From CADEDH01 sp965262175 (lineage in GTDB: Bacteria > Actinomycetota > Acidimicrobiia > Acidimicrobiales > SZUA-35): a DNA stretch of 64,000 nucleotides. Under the pieces are notes generated by a model. It was not told where the DNA came from, did no database searches, and saw nothing but the letters and a program-made list of their open reading frames with translations. How positions within the stretch are numbered: the stretch's first letter is position 1; each line of letters starts with the position of its first letter. Where the stretch lies: contig CBDHES010000029.1 of assembly GCA_965262175.1 (NCBI GenBank), positions 310,001 through 374,000 of the forward strand. The letters are read 5' to 3'. Of this stretch, positions 34,809 to 45,229 are shown piece after piece. The translations under genes were made by a program, and so were the position numbers.

Positions 34809-35579
34809 CTAGGCGATGCCGGCGAACAGCGACGAGGCGGCAGCCGCCGGGTCGCCGGCCAGGGTGACGGCCCGGCCGATCACCAACAGGTCGGCCCCTT
34901 CGGCCAACGCCTCCTGCGGGGTGACGGCGAGGGGTTGGTCGTGCTTGTCGCCCCCGGCGGCCCGGATACCGGGCACGATCCGCTGCGTCCGGGGTGACAG
35001 CTCGCGAACGTTCTTCAGGTCGGGGCCGGAACACACGATCCCCGAGCACCCGGCCTCGACCGCAAGCCGGAGGCGGTTGGGCACGATGTGGGGCGGGGCA
35101 TCGGGGTCGCTGGTCAACACGGTGATGGCCACGGCGCTCGGAGCCGGCATCCCGGCGTTGCGAGCACCCTCCTGGAGGCCTTCGACCCCGGCGGAGAGCA
35201 TGGCCGATCCGCCCTGGGCGTGCATGGTCAGGTAGCTGGCGCCGAGGGCGCCGCTGACCGCCGCCGCTCGGTGGACGGTCGTCGGGATGTCGTGCAGCTT
35301 CATGTCGAGGAACACCTCGAAGCCGTTGTCGAGCATCGCCCCGACCGCATCCGGGCCGGCTGCGGTGTACAGCTCCAGCCCGACCTTGGCCACGCCGAAC
35401 CACGGCGACAAGGCCCGGGCGAGACGAAGGGCGTGGACGAGGTCGTCGACATCGAGGGCCAGGGCCATCCGGGCCCGCAGCTCGGGGGGCAGGCCATCGG
35501 ACGGGGCGGGGGCCGTTGCCGGGTCGCCCCCGATGCTGGCGGCGGTCGGGTCGGTGCCCTGTGTGGTCATGTCTGCCAC
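34809..35579 (-). CDS. pyrF: Orotidine 5'-phosphate decarboxylase
   Basis: PyrF converts OMP to UMP, the last step of pyrimidine synthesis. The 256-aa protein has the catalytic tetrad region FLDMKLHDIPTTV, the early ALDVDD, VPGIRAAGGDKHDQ and the phosphate-binding VIGRAVTLAGDP. The GTG at 35579 has AGGAGG 5 nt upstream; an internal ATG at 35570 would be too far from it. The ribosome site is preceded by a small CTGAGA/TCTCAG hairpin (35591-35604). It is the last gene of the pyr operon. Confidence 0.96.
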   Translation of the reverse strand: MADMTTQGTDPTAASIGGDPATAPAPSDGLPPELRARMALALDVDDLVHALRLARALSPWFGVAKVGLELYTAAGPDAVGAMLDNGFEVFLDMKLHDIPTTVHRAAAVSGALGASYLTMHAQGGSAMLSAGVEGLQEGARNAGMPAPSAVAITVLTSDPDAPPHIVPNRLRLAVEAGCSGIVCSGPDLKNVRELSPRTQRIVPGIRAAGGDKHDQPLAVTPQEALAEGADLLVIGRAVTLAGDPAAAASSLFAGIA

Positions 35580-35590
35580 CGGTACCTCCT

Positions 35591-35604
35591 CTGAGATCTC
35601 TCAG
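35591..35604 (-). other. Small hairpin just upstream of the pyrF ribosome binding site
   Basis: CTGAGA and TCTCAG flank 2 nt; the structure abuts the AGGAGG of pyrF in the 76-nt pyrD-pyrF gap. It may be an mRNA stabilising or translation-modulating element. Chance is not excluded. Confidence 0.25.
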
Positions 35605-35655
35605 GTCGTTGCATGTTGGCGGGTGCAGGGATGGTCCGGCTCGAGCCTGCGCCGA

Positions 35656-36587
35656 TCATGGCCCATCGAGGCGGGTGGTGCCGATCAGATCGACGAATCG
35701 TTCCACCCCCTGATTAGCACACCACCGGCCGAGTTCGGTGCCCAAGCGCCCACAGGTCCGGGGGTCGGCGAAGGTCGCGGTGCCGACCTGGATGGCCGAT
35801 GCGCCGACGCGGGCGTACTCCACCACGTCGGTCGCGGTGGCGATCCCCCCCACGCCGACGATGGGCAGATCGGGCAGGGCGGTGTGCACGTCCGACACCG
35901 CACGCAGCGCCAGCGGCTTGATCGCCGGGCCCGACACCCCGCCCCGGATTCCTCCCAGGCGGGGCACCCCCGAGACCGGGTCGACGCTGAGGCCGAAGTA
36001 GGTGTTGACGAGCGTCACCGCCTCGGCGCCGCCCTCGGCCGCGGCGGCCGCCACGTCGACCAGGCCGGGGCCGACGTTGGGGCTCAGCTTGGCCCACCGG
36101 GGCCGCCCGCAGGCGTCGGTAGCGGCGATGACCTCCCGGGTCAGCGCCGGGGAGTGGGCGAAGAGCTCGTTGCCGGCCTCGGTGTTGGGGCACGAGATGT
36201 TGACCTCGACCGCCACCACCTCCGGGCCGGCGCCGGCCATCAGCTCGGCTGCCTTCCGGTAGTGGTCGACCGTCCGACCCCAGATCGATGCCACGACCCG
36301 GGTCCCGGTCCGGCGTAGCTCGGGGAGCTCGTCGGTGAGCCAACGGTCCAGGCCCGGACCCTGGAGGCCGACGCTGTTGATCATCCCCGCCGTCGTGGCA
36401 TGGAGCCGGGGCGCCGGGTTGCCCTCCCACGGGAACGGGGCCAGCGACTTGACGACCAAGGCCCCGAGCGAGCCCAGATCGACATAGGCCCCCAGCTCGG
36501 CGCCGTGACCGGCGGTCCCGGAGGCGGTCATGATCGGTGACGGCAACTCGACCGACCCGACCGTGGTCGTCAGGTCGACCGGCACGC

Positions 36588-36591
<4 letters not shown>
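35656..36591 (-). CDS. pyrD: Dihydroorotate dehydrogenase, class 1-like
   Basis: This 311-aa FMN enzyme oxidises dihydroorotate to orotate. It is of the cytosolic class 1 type, with the catalytic cysteine in VEVNISCPNTEAG and no N-terminal membrane helix. FMN-binding segments are VNTYFGLSVD, GGIRGGVSGPAIKPLALRAV and GVGGIATATDVVEY. It is closest by eye to class 1B (PyrDB), which normally works with the iron-sulfur partner PyrK. No pyrK is adjacent, so the electron acceptor is unclear. The start overlaps the carB stop as ATGA. Confidence 0.93.
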
Positions 36592-39917
<3,326 letters not shown>

Positions 39918-39918
39918 C

Positions 39919-41037
39919 TCACACCTCTCCCATCAGGTGGTCGAACCGGTCGAACAGGTAGGCCGAGTCGTGCGGACCGGGGCTGGCCTCGGGGTGATGC
40001 TGGACGCTGAACGCCGGGGCATCGAGGACCCGGAGGCCCTGGCAGACCCCATCGTTGAGGTTGACATGCGTCATCACCGCCCGCGCACCGAGCGAATCCG
40101 GATCGACGGCGAAGTTGTGGTTCTGGCTGGTGATCTCGACCCGGCCGGTCTCCACGTCCTGGACCGGATGGTTGGCCCCGTGGTGGCCGAAGGGAAGCTT
40201 GATGATCCGGGCACCGATCGCCATCGCGAGGAGCTGGTGGCCGAGGCAGATCCCGAACACCGGCACCCGTCCGAGCAGTTGACCGATCGCCTCGACGGCG
40301 TAGGGCACCTCGGTCGGATCGCCGGGGCCGTTCGACAGGAAGACCCCGTCCGGGGACCGGTCGAGCACGGCCGACGCCGGCGTCGAGGCCGGGACGACCT
40401 CCACGGTGGCGAAGCGGGCCAGATGGTCGACGATCGTCGACTTGATCCCGAAGTCGTAGGCGACGACCCGCTTGGCCCGATCGGGGGCGGCCCCGGCATG
40501 GCTCACGACGTAGGGCTCGTCCGTGGTGACCTGAGCAACCAGATCGACACCGGTCGTACCCGGCTCGGCCGCCGCCCGGTGACGGAGGGTGTCGAGGTCG
40601 GTCGAGTCGGGACCTTCCAGGGGGCCGAACGCTCCCGGCATCGCCCCCTCGGAGCGGATCAGCCGGGTCAGCCGTCGAGTGTCGATGGCGGCGATGCCGG
40701 CCAGACCCCGAGCGTCGAGGAGCCCGGCCAGGTCGCCGTCGGCACGCCAGCTCGACGGCCGGCGGGCCAACTCCCGGACGATGACCCCCCGAGCGAAGGT
40801 CGCCCGGGACTCGTCGTCGGCTGGGGTGACCCCGTAGTTCCCGATGTGGGGGTAGGTGAAGGTGATGATCTGCCCGGCGTAGGACGGGTCGGTCAGCACC
40901 TCCTGGTACCCGGAGAGGGCCGTGTTGAACACGACCTCCCCGGCGGCGATGCCACCGGACGGTCGAGCGCCGATGTGCTCGCCGTGGAAGATCGAGCCGT
41001 CGGCCAGCACCAGGGCGGAGGGGGTGATGTCGCTCAT
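39919..41037 (-). CDS. carA: Carbamoyl-phosphate synthase small chain
   Basis: CarA (372 aa) supplies ammonia by glutamine hydrolysis. It has the N-terminal CPSase domain (LVLADGSIFHGEHIGA, GEVVFNTALSGYQEVLTDPS) and a C-terminal class I glutamine amidotransferase with the nucleophile Cys in FGICLGHQLLAMA and the HHPEASPGP dyad. The ATG at 41037 overlaps the pyrC-like gene's stop by ATGA. It lies in the order pyrR-pyrB-pyrC'-carA-carB. Confidence 0.97.
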   Translation of the reverse strand: MSDITPSALVLADGSIFHGEHIGARPSGGIAAGEVVFNTALSGYQEVLTDPSYAGQIITFTYPHIGNYGVTPADDESRATFARGVIVRELARRPSSWRADGDLAGLLDARGLAGIAAIDTRRLTRLIRSEGAMPGAFGPLEGPDSTDLDTLRHRAAAEPGTTGVDLVAQVTTDEPYVVSHAGAAPDRAKRVVAYDFGIKSTIVDHLARFATVEVVPASTPASAVLDRSPDGVFLSNGPGDPTEVPYAVEAIGQLLGRVPVFGICLGHQLLAMAIGARIIKLPFGHHGANHPVQDVETGRVEITSQNHNFAVDPDSLGARAVMTHVNLNDGVCQGLRVLDAPAFSVQHHPEASPGPHDSAYLFDRFDHLMGEV

Positions 41038-42410
41038 GGAGTGCTCCCTGTCGGGACCGCCCCGATCGGCGCCGGGGCGCTGCCGGGGGCGATCGCTCGT
41101 CGATCGATGACCGTGGGACGGCCTTCCCAGAGGGTATGGCGGACCGCGCCGGTCAGCTCCCGACCGTCGAAGGGGGTGTTGGCCCCCCGGCTGGCCATCG
41201 AGCCGGCGTGGACGGTCCAGGTGTGCTCGGGGTCGATCACGGTCAGGTTGGCCGGTCGGCCGGCCGCCAGCGGCGTGCCGTGACGATCGCCGAGACCGGC
41301 GATGGCGGCCGGCTTCCACGACAGCAACGGCACCAGGACCTCGACGTCGACGTCGAGGCTGGTGAGCAGGATGGCGACCGTCGTCTCGAGCCCGACCGCG
41401 CCCCACGGAGCATCGTCGAAGGGACGCTCGGTGTCGTCGGCGGTGCAGGGACGGTGGGCGGTGGCGATGGCGTCGATGGTGCCGTCGAGGATCCCGGCTC
41501 GGAGGGCGGCGACGTCCTCGGCGGTGCGGAGCGGCGGCAGGAGCTTGGTCCGGGGGTCGAAGGCGGCACAGGCCGAGTGGTCGAGGGTCAGATGGTGGGG
41601 CGACACCTCGGCCGTCACCGCCTGGCCGGCCGCCTTGGCGGCCCGGACGGCGTCGAGGGCGGCGGCGGTCGAGACCTGCTGGATGTGGAGCGGGACGCCG
41701 ACCGTGCCGGCCAACGCCAGATCCCGTTGCACGGCCAGCAGCTCGGCCAGGGCGGGTCGACCCGGAACCCCCAACCGCGACGACCAGGGTCCTTCGTGCA
41801 TGACGCCACCGTCGACCAGGGCCTCCAGCTCCGGTCGGCAGGCGGCGGTCGCGGCCTCGCCGGCGCCGTCGGCCACGCCCCGGAGGTACTCGAGCGCCCG
41901 CAGCAGCACCCCGGGATCGCCGACCGGTCGATCGCCGTCGGTGAACAGCCGGACCCCGGCGTCGAGCAGCTCGCCCATCGGGGCCAACGACCGCCCCCCG
42001 GCGGCCGTGGTCAGGGCGCCGCTCGGCATCACCTCGCACCAATGGCCGGCCCGAGCTCGACGCGCCAGGTCCGCCACGGCATCGGGCCCGTCGAGGGGCT
42101 CCTGCTCGCTGCCGACGGCCACGATCGCGGTGTACCCGCCGAGGGCAGCGGCCCGGGTGGCGGCCTCCACGGTCTCGGCCCCGGGTCGGGCCCGGTCGCC
42201 GACGTGGGCGTTGAGGTCGACCAGGCCCGGGCAGACGACACACCCGGCGGCGTCCAGCACGAGCCGGTCGGCCCCGGACGCCGAGCCGGGCTCGACCACG
42301 TCGGCGATCACACCTCGGGCGCCGTCGACCACCAGGTCGGCCTGACGGGAACCGGTACGGTCGACCAGCCGGCCACCGGTGACGAGGACGTCGGTCGGGG
42401 TCTCAGGCAT
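41034..42410 (-). CDS. pyrC: Dihydroorotase-like protein with degenerate metal site (pseudo-dihydroorotase)
   Basis: The 458-aa protein is clearly class I dihydroorotase by length and frame (CPGLVDL, TAIVAVG, TAEVSPHHLTL, VGLETTVAILLT). However, at least four positions that bind metal or substrate in active enzymes are changed: the HxH pair reads N67-A-H69, the HCED histidine is Ala190, the histidine of HVS is Gln245, and the catalytic Asp of DHAPH is Ala318 (ATAHRPC). It is therefore probably inactive. Inactive PyrC' proteins in Pseudomonas serve as structural partners of aspartate transcarbamoylase; the 8-nt overlap with pyrB fits this. A GTG at 42416 is an alternative start. Confidence 0.9.
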   Translation of the reverse strand: MPETPTDVLVTGGRLVDRTGSRQADLVVDGARGVIADVVEPGSASGADRLVLDAAGCVVCPGLVDLNAHVGDRARPGAETVEAATRAAALGGYTAIVAVGSEQEPLDGPDAVADLARRARAGHWCEVMPSGALTTAAGGRSLAPMGELLDAGVRLFTDGDRPVGDPGVLLRALEYLRGVADGAGEAATAACRPELEALVDGGVMHEGPWSSRLGVPGRPALAELLAVQRDLALAGTVGVPLHIQQVSTAAALDAVRAAKAAGQAVTAEVSPHHLTLDHSACAAFDPRTKLLPPLRTAEDVAALRAGILDGTIDAIATAHRPCTADDTERPFDDAPWGAVGLETTVAILLTSLDVDVEVLVPLLSWKPAAIAGLGDRHGTPLAAGRPANLTVIDPEHTWTVHAGSMASRGANTPFDGRELTGAVRHTLWEGRPTVIDRRAIAPGSAPAPIGAVPTGSTP

Positions 42411-43374
42411 CCCCACCCCCGATCGCCACCGGCTCCGATCCGGGCGCGGGCTCGGGCTCGGTGAACCGGCCCGGCCCCACCGTCCGATACAGGACGGCCA
42501 TCCGGACCGCGACGCCGCTCGCCACCTGGTCGAGGATGATGGCCCGCCGATCGTCGGCCACCTCGGGGTCGATCTCCACGCCCCGGTTCATCGGTCCCGG
42601 GTGCATGATCACGCCGTCATCGGCGAACCGGGACAGTCGATCGGTGGTGAACCCGTACCGGGCCCGGTACTCGGCGAGGCTGGGCAGCAGGGCCCGGTCG
42701 ATCCGCTCGGTCTGGATCCGCAGCAGGTACATGACGTCGAGATCGCCCAGGACGGCGTCGAGATCGGGTTCGACGGTGACCGGCCATTCGGCGGTGTCGG
42801 GGGGCAGCAACGTGCGGGGCGCGACCAGGATGACCTCGGCCCCCAGCTTGGCGAAGGCGTCGATGTTGGAGCGGGCGACCCGGGAGTGGGCGACGTCGCC
42901 GCAGATGGCGATCCGGAGCCCGTCGAGGGAGCCGACACGTTCCCGGATGGTGAACACGTCGAGGAGGGCCTGGGTCGGGTGCTGGTGCCATCCGTCGCCG
43001 GCGTTGATGACGGCGGCGTCGGTCCATGCCGTCAACTGCTGGGGGACGCCGGAGCTGCGATGGCGGACGACGATCGCATCGACGCCCATGGCGGTGATCG
43101 TCTCGACCGTGTCCCGGAGCGACTCGCCCTTGCTGACCGCCGAGCCTCCGGCGCTGAAGGTCACCACGTCGGCGGAGAGCCGGCGGGCGGCGAGATCGAA
43201 GCTCGTCCTGGTCCGGGTGGAGTCCTCGAAGAAGGCGTTGACCACGGTCCGGCCTCGGAGCGCCGGGACCTTCTTGATGTCCCGGGCCTGGATCTCGGCG
43301 AAGTGCTCCGCCAGGTCGAGGAGGTCGGTCAGGTCGTCGGCCGAGAGGTCGGCGATCGACAGGAGGTGCCTCAT
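42403..43374 (-). CDS. pyrB: Aspartate carbamoyltransferase catalytic subunit
   Basis: PyrB (323 aa) joins carbamoyl phosphate and aspartate. The carbamoyl-phosphate loop is FFEDSTRTRTSF, followed by SAVSKGESLRDT, the HPTQALLD motif and a C-terminal aspartate-binding HPGPMNRGVEI. The start overlaps pyrR by ATGA and the end overlaps the degenerate pyrC, an arrangement typical of the class that assembles with a DHOase-like partner. No pyrI regulatory subunit is present. Confidence 0.97.
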   Translation of the reverse strand: MRHLLSIADLSADDLTDLLDLAEHFAEIQARDIKKVPALRGRTVVNAFFEDSTRTRTSFDLAARRLSADVVTFSAGGSAVSKGESLRDTVETITAMGVDAIVVRHRSSGVPQQLTAWTDAAVINAGDGWHQHPTQALLDVFTIRERVGSLDGLRIAICGDVAHSRVARSNIDAFAKLGAEVILVAPRTLLPPDTAEWPVTVEPDLDAVLGDLDVMYLLRIQTERIDRALLPSLAEYRARYGFTTDRLSRFADDGVIMHPGPMNRGVEIDPEVADDRRAIILDQVASGVAVRMAVLYRTVGPGRFTEPEPAPGSEPVAIGGGDA

Positions 43375-43955
43375 CCCTGCACCCCCGGGTCCTTGGTGAC
43401 CTCGCCGATCTCGACGGCGTCGACGGTGGCGTTGACCACCTCGTCCCGCCGGGTGGGAAGGTTCTTGCCCACGTAGTCGGGCCGGATGGGAAGCTCCCGG
43501 TGGCCCCGGTCGACCATGACCGCGAGCTGGATCGAACGGGGACGGCCCTGGTCGATGATGGCATCGAGGGCGGCCCGGATGGTGCGCCCGGTGAACAGCA
43601 CGTCGTCGACGAGGACGATCGTCTTGCGGTTGAGGTCGAAAGGCACGTCGGTGGCCGCCTCGGGCAGCACCGGCCGGAGGTTGATGTCGTCGCGGTAGAA
43701 GGCGACGTCCAGCCGTCCGAGCGGAACCTCGACACCCTCGATGTCCTCCAGGGCTCGCTGGATCGCCTCCCCGAACGGCACACCACCGGTCTGGAGCCCG
43801 ATGACGACCAGGTCGTCGAGGCCCCGATTCCGCTCCACGATCTCGTGGGCCATGCGCCGCACCGCACGATCGACGGCTCCGGCATCGAGCACGGTGTTCC
43901 TCGCGATGAACACGCCCCCGTACGGGGGCGTGCGCCGACGCTCGCGTTCGGCCAT
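43371..43955 (-). CDS. pyrR: PyrR pyrimidine operon regulator / uracil phosphoribosyltransferase
   Basis: PyrR (194 aa) has a type I phosphoribosyltransferase fold with the PRPP motif IVLVDDVLFTGRT, a flexible loop region (RDDINLRPVLPEAATDVP) and basic residues for RNA binding. It senses UMP and binds pyr mRNA. The ATG has AAGGAG 8 nt upstream, inside a predicted PyrR-binding hairpin, so it probably represses translation of its own operon. It is the first gene of pyrR-pyrB-pyrC'-carA-carB-pyrD-pyrF. Confidence 0.96.
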   Translation of the reverse strand: MAERERRRTPPYGGVFIARNTVLDAGAVDRAVRRMAHEIVERNRGLDDLVVIGLQTGGVPFGEAIQRALEDIEGVEVPLGRLDVAFYRDDINLRPVLPEAATDVPFDLNRKTIVLVDDVLFTGRTIRAALDAIIDQGRPRSIQLAVMVDRGHRELPIRPDYVGKNLPTRRDEVVNATVDAVEIGEVTKDPGVQG

Positions 43956-43963
43956 GGGTTGTA

Positions 43964-44000
43964 CTCCTTCCGTACTGGCCTCACAGGACCGGTTTCACGG
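43964..44000 (-). promoter_or_regulatory. PyrR-binding-like RNA hairpin overlapping the pyrR ribosome binding site
   Basis: In the transcript, CCGU-gaa-ACCGG-UCCUGUGAGG-CCAGU-ACGG folds with a lower 4-bp stem, a 3-nt purine bulge and an upper stem with one C-A mismatch. The terminal loop UCCUGUGAGG matches the PyrR-binding consensus I recall (UCCNGNGAGG). The following bases GGAAGGAG are the Shine-Dalgarno and share the 3' arm, so PyrR-UMP binding would block ribosome access. Confidence 0.6.
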
Positions 44001-44089
44001 ATCGGGCCCGAGGGTACCCGTTGCTGCCCGCCCACCCGACGACCCGCCGGGAACGTGCTCCGAGTTTGGTGAGCGCCCGCTGTCGGGAA

Positions 44090-44341
44090 CTACTCGGTCT
44101 CGGCCTCGGCGATGCCGAGCTCCTTACGGGAACGCTTCAGCGACTTCCAGACATCCCGGATGCGGTCGTAGGCCTCGGCCTGGGAGATCTTGCCACTGCT
44201 CTCCAGGGCGCAGGTGTAAGCGACCTTCTGGGCGAACTCCTGGAGGTTGGCGTCGAAGACCAGGTTCTCCGGCGTGAACTCCCCGCGATAGGTCGACCGG
44301 GGATAGATGAAGTCGTCCTTGTCGACCGGCGGATCACTCAC
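44090..44341 (-). CDS. Small conserved protein of unknown function
   Basis: The 83-residue product is unusually well ordered: DDFIYPRSTYRGEFTPENLV, then FDANLQEFAQKVAYTCALES, then a helical basic end (AYDRIRDVWKSLKRSRKELG). It resembles small cyanobacterial proteins with a similar YPRS-Y-GEF-PENL-FNANLQEFA pattern that I recall but cannot name with certainty. It has no signal peptide or cysteine pairs. It stands alone between the pyr operon leader and the helicase genes. The coding bias matches its neighbours, so I consider it real. Confidence 0.75.
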   Translation of the reverse strand: MSDPPVDKDDFIYPRSTYRGEFTPENLVFDANLQEFAQKVAYTCALESSGKISQAEAYDRIRDVWKSLKRSRKELGIAEAETE

Positions 44342-44386
44342 CCCACCTTTCTAGCAGGCCCAGCGGCCATCGTCCGGTAGGCGTGA

Positions 44387-45229
44387 TCAACCGTCGCCCT
44401 GGAGGCGGGCGGCGAGGACGGGTGGCAGCGGCCGTTCGTGGACCACCGCCAGGGTCCGGGTGGTGCGGGTCACGGCCACGTAGAGGAGGCTGAGACCTCC
44501 TGGTTCGTCGACGATGGCGGCCGGCTCGACGATCACCACCACGTCGAACTCGAGCCCCTTGGCCTGCCACGGGGTCAGCCAGGTGGCGTCATCCGACCCG
44601 CCGGATTCGCCGGCGGCCCGGAGCCGTTCGAGGACCCGCCGCTCGGCGATGACCGCCAACCGACCGTCGGGGTGCCGGGCTCGATGATCGGCCAACCACG
44701 GACCGAAGCGCTCGTCGAGCGGCGCCATCGACGAGGCGGTGGGCGCCTCGCCGACGGCCCGGATCGACCGGGCCGGCGTCAGCCCGGGGGCCAGCTCGGC
44801 CAGGACGGCGGCCGCCAGCTCGTTGGCCTCGGCCGGCGCCCGGTAGTTGATCGTCAGCTCCTGGTGGGCGAAGCCCTGCAGTTCCGGCGGGAGGTGATCG
44901 GCCCACTCCCCCGGCGAGCCGATCGAGCGTTGCGCCAGGTCGCCGACGATCGTGACGGCCCCGCCATGGGACCGGCGGGCGATCATCCGCCACTGCATGG
45001 GCGTCAGGTCCTGGGCCTCGTCGACGATGACGTGACCGAACCGCCAGGACCGCTCGTAGATGGCCTGCTGGGCCGCGCCCTCGAGCCGGTCGGCGACCGC
45101 GTCGGCGGCATGGACGTCGAGCTCGGCGATCGGGGAGCCATCGCTCTCGAAGGCGAAGCCGTCGACCGGGTCCAACCCGGAAACGCGGTCCTCGGCGCCG
45201 GTGCCTCCGCCGGGCCCGGTCTCGGTCAT
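44387..45229 (-). CDS. HelD-type helicase, C-terminal half (split gene)
   Basis: This 280-aa protein contains the second half of a HelD/UvrD-like ATPase: an acidic start, Walker B VIVDEAQDLTPMQW (about 67-80), GDLAQRSIG, the motif LTINYRAPAEANEL, and the final motifs LTPWQAKGLEFDVVVIVE and LYVAVTRTTRTLAVVHE. It lacks Walker A, which is in the preceding gene. Its ATG overlaps that gene's stop as ATGA, so the two halves are probably made together and associate. HelD proteins remove or recycle stalled RNA polymerase. Confidence 0.86.
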   Translation of the reverse strand: MTETGPGGGTGAEDRVSGLDPVDGFAFESDGSPIAELDVHAADAVADRLEGAAQQAIYERSWRFGHVIVDEAQDLTPMQWRMIARRSHGGAVTIVGDLAQRSIGSPGEWADHLPPELQGFAHQELTINYRAPAEANELAAAVLAELAPGLTPARSIRAVGEAPTASSMAPLDERFGPWLADHRARHPDGRLAVIAERRVLERLRAAGESGGSDDATWLTPWQAKGLEFDVVVIVEPAAIVDEPGGLSLLYVAVTRTTRTLAVVHERPLPPVLAARLQGDG

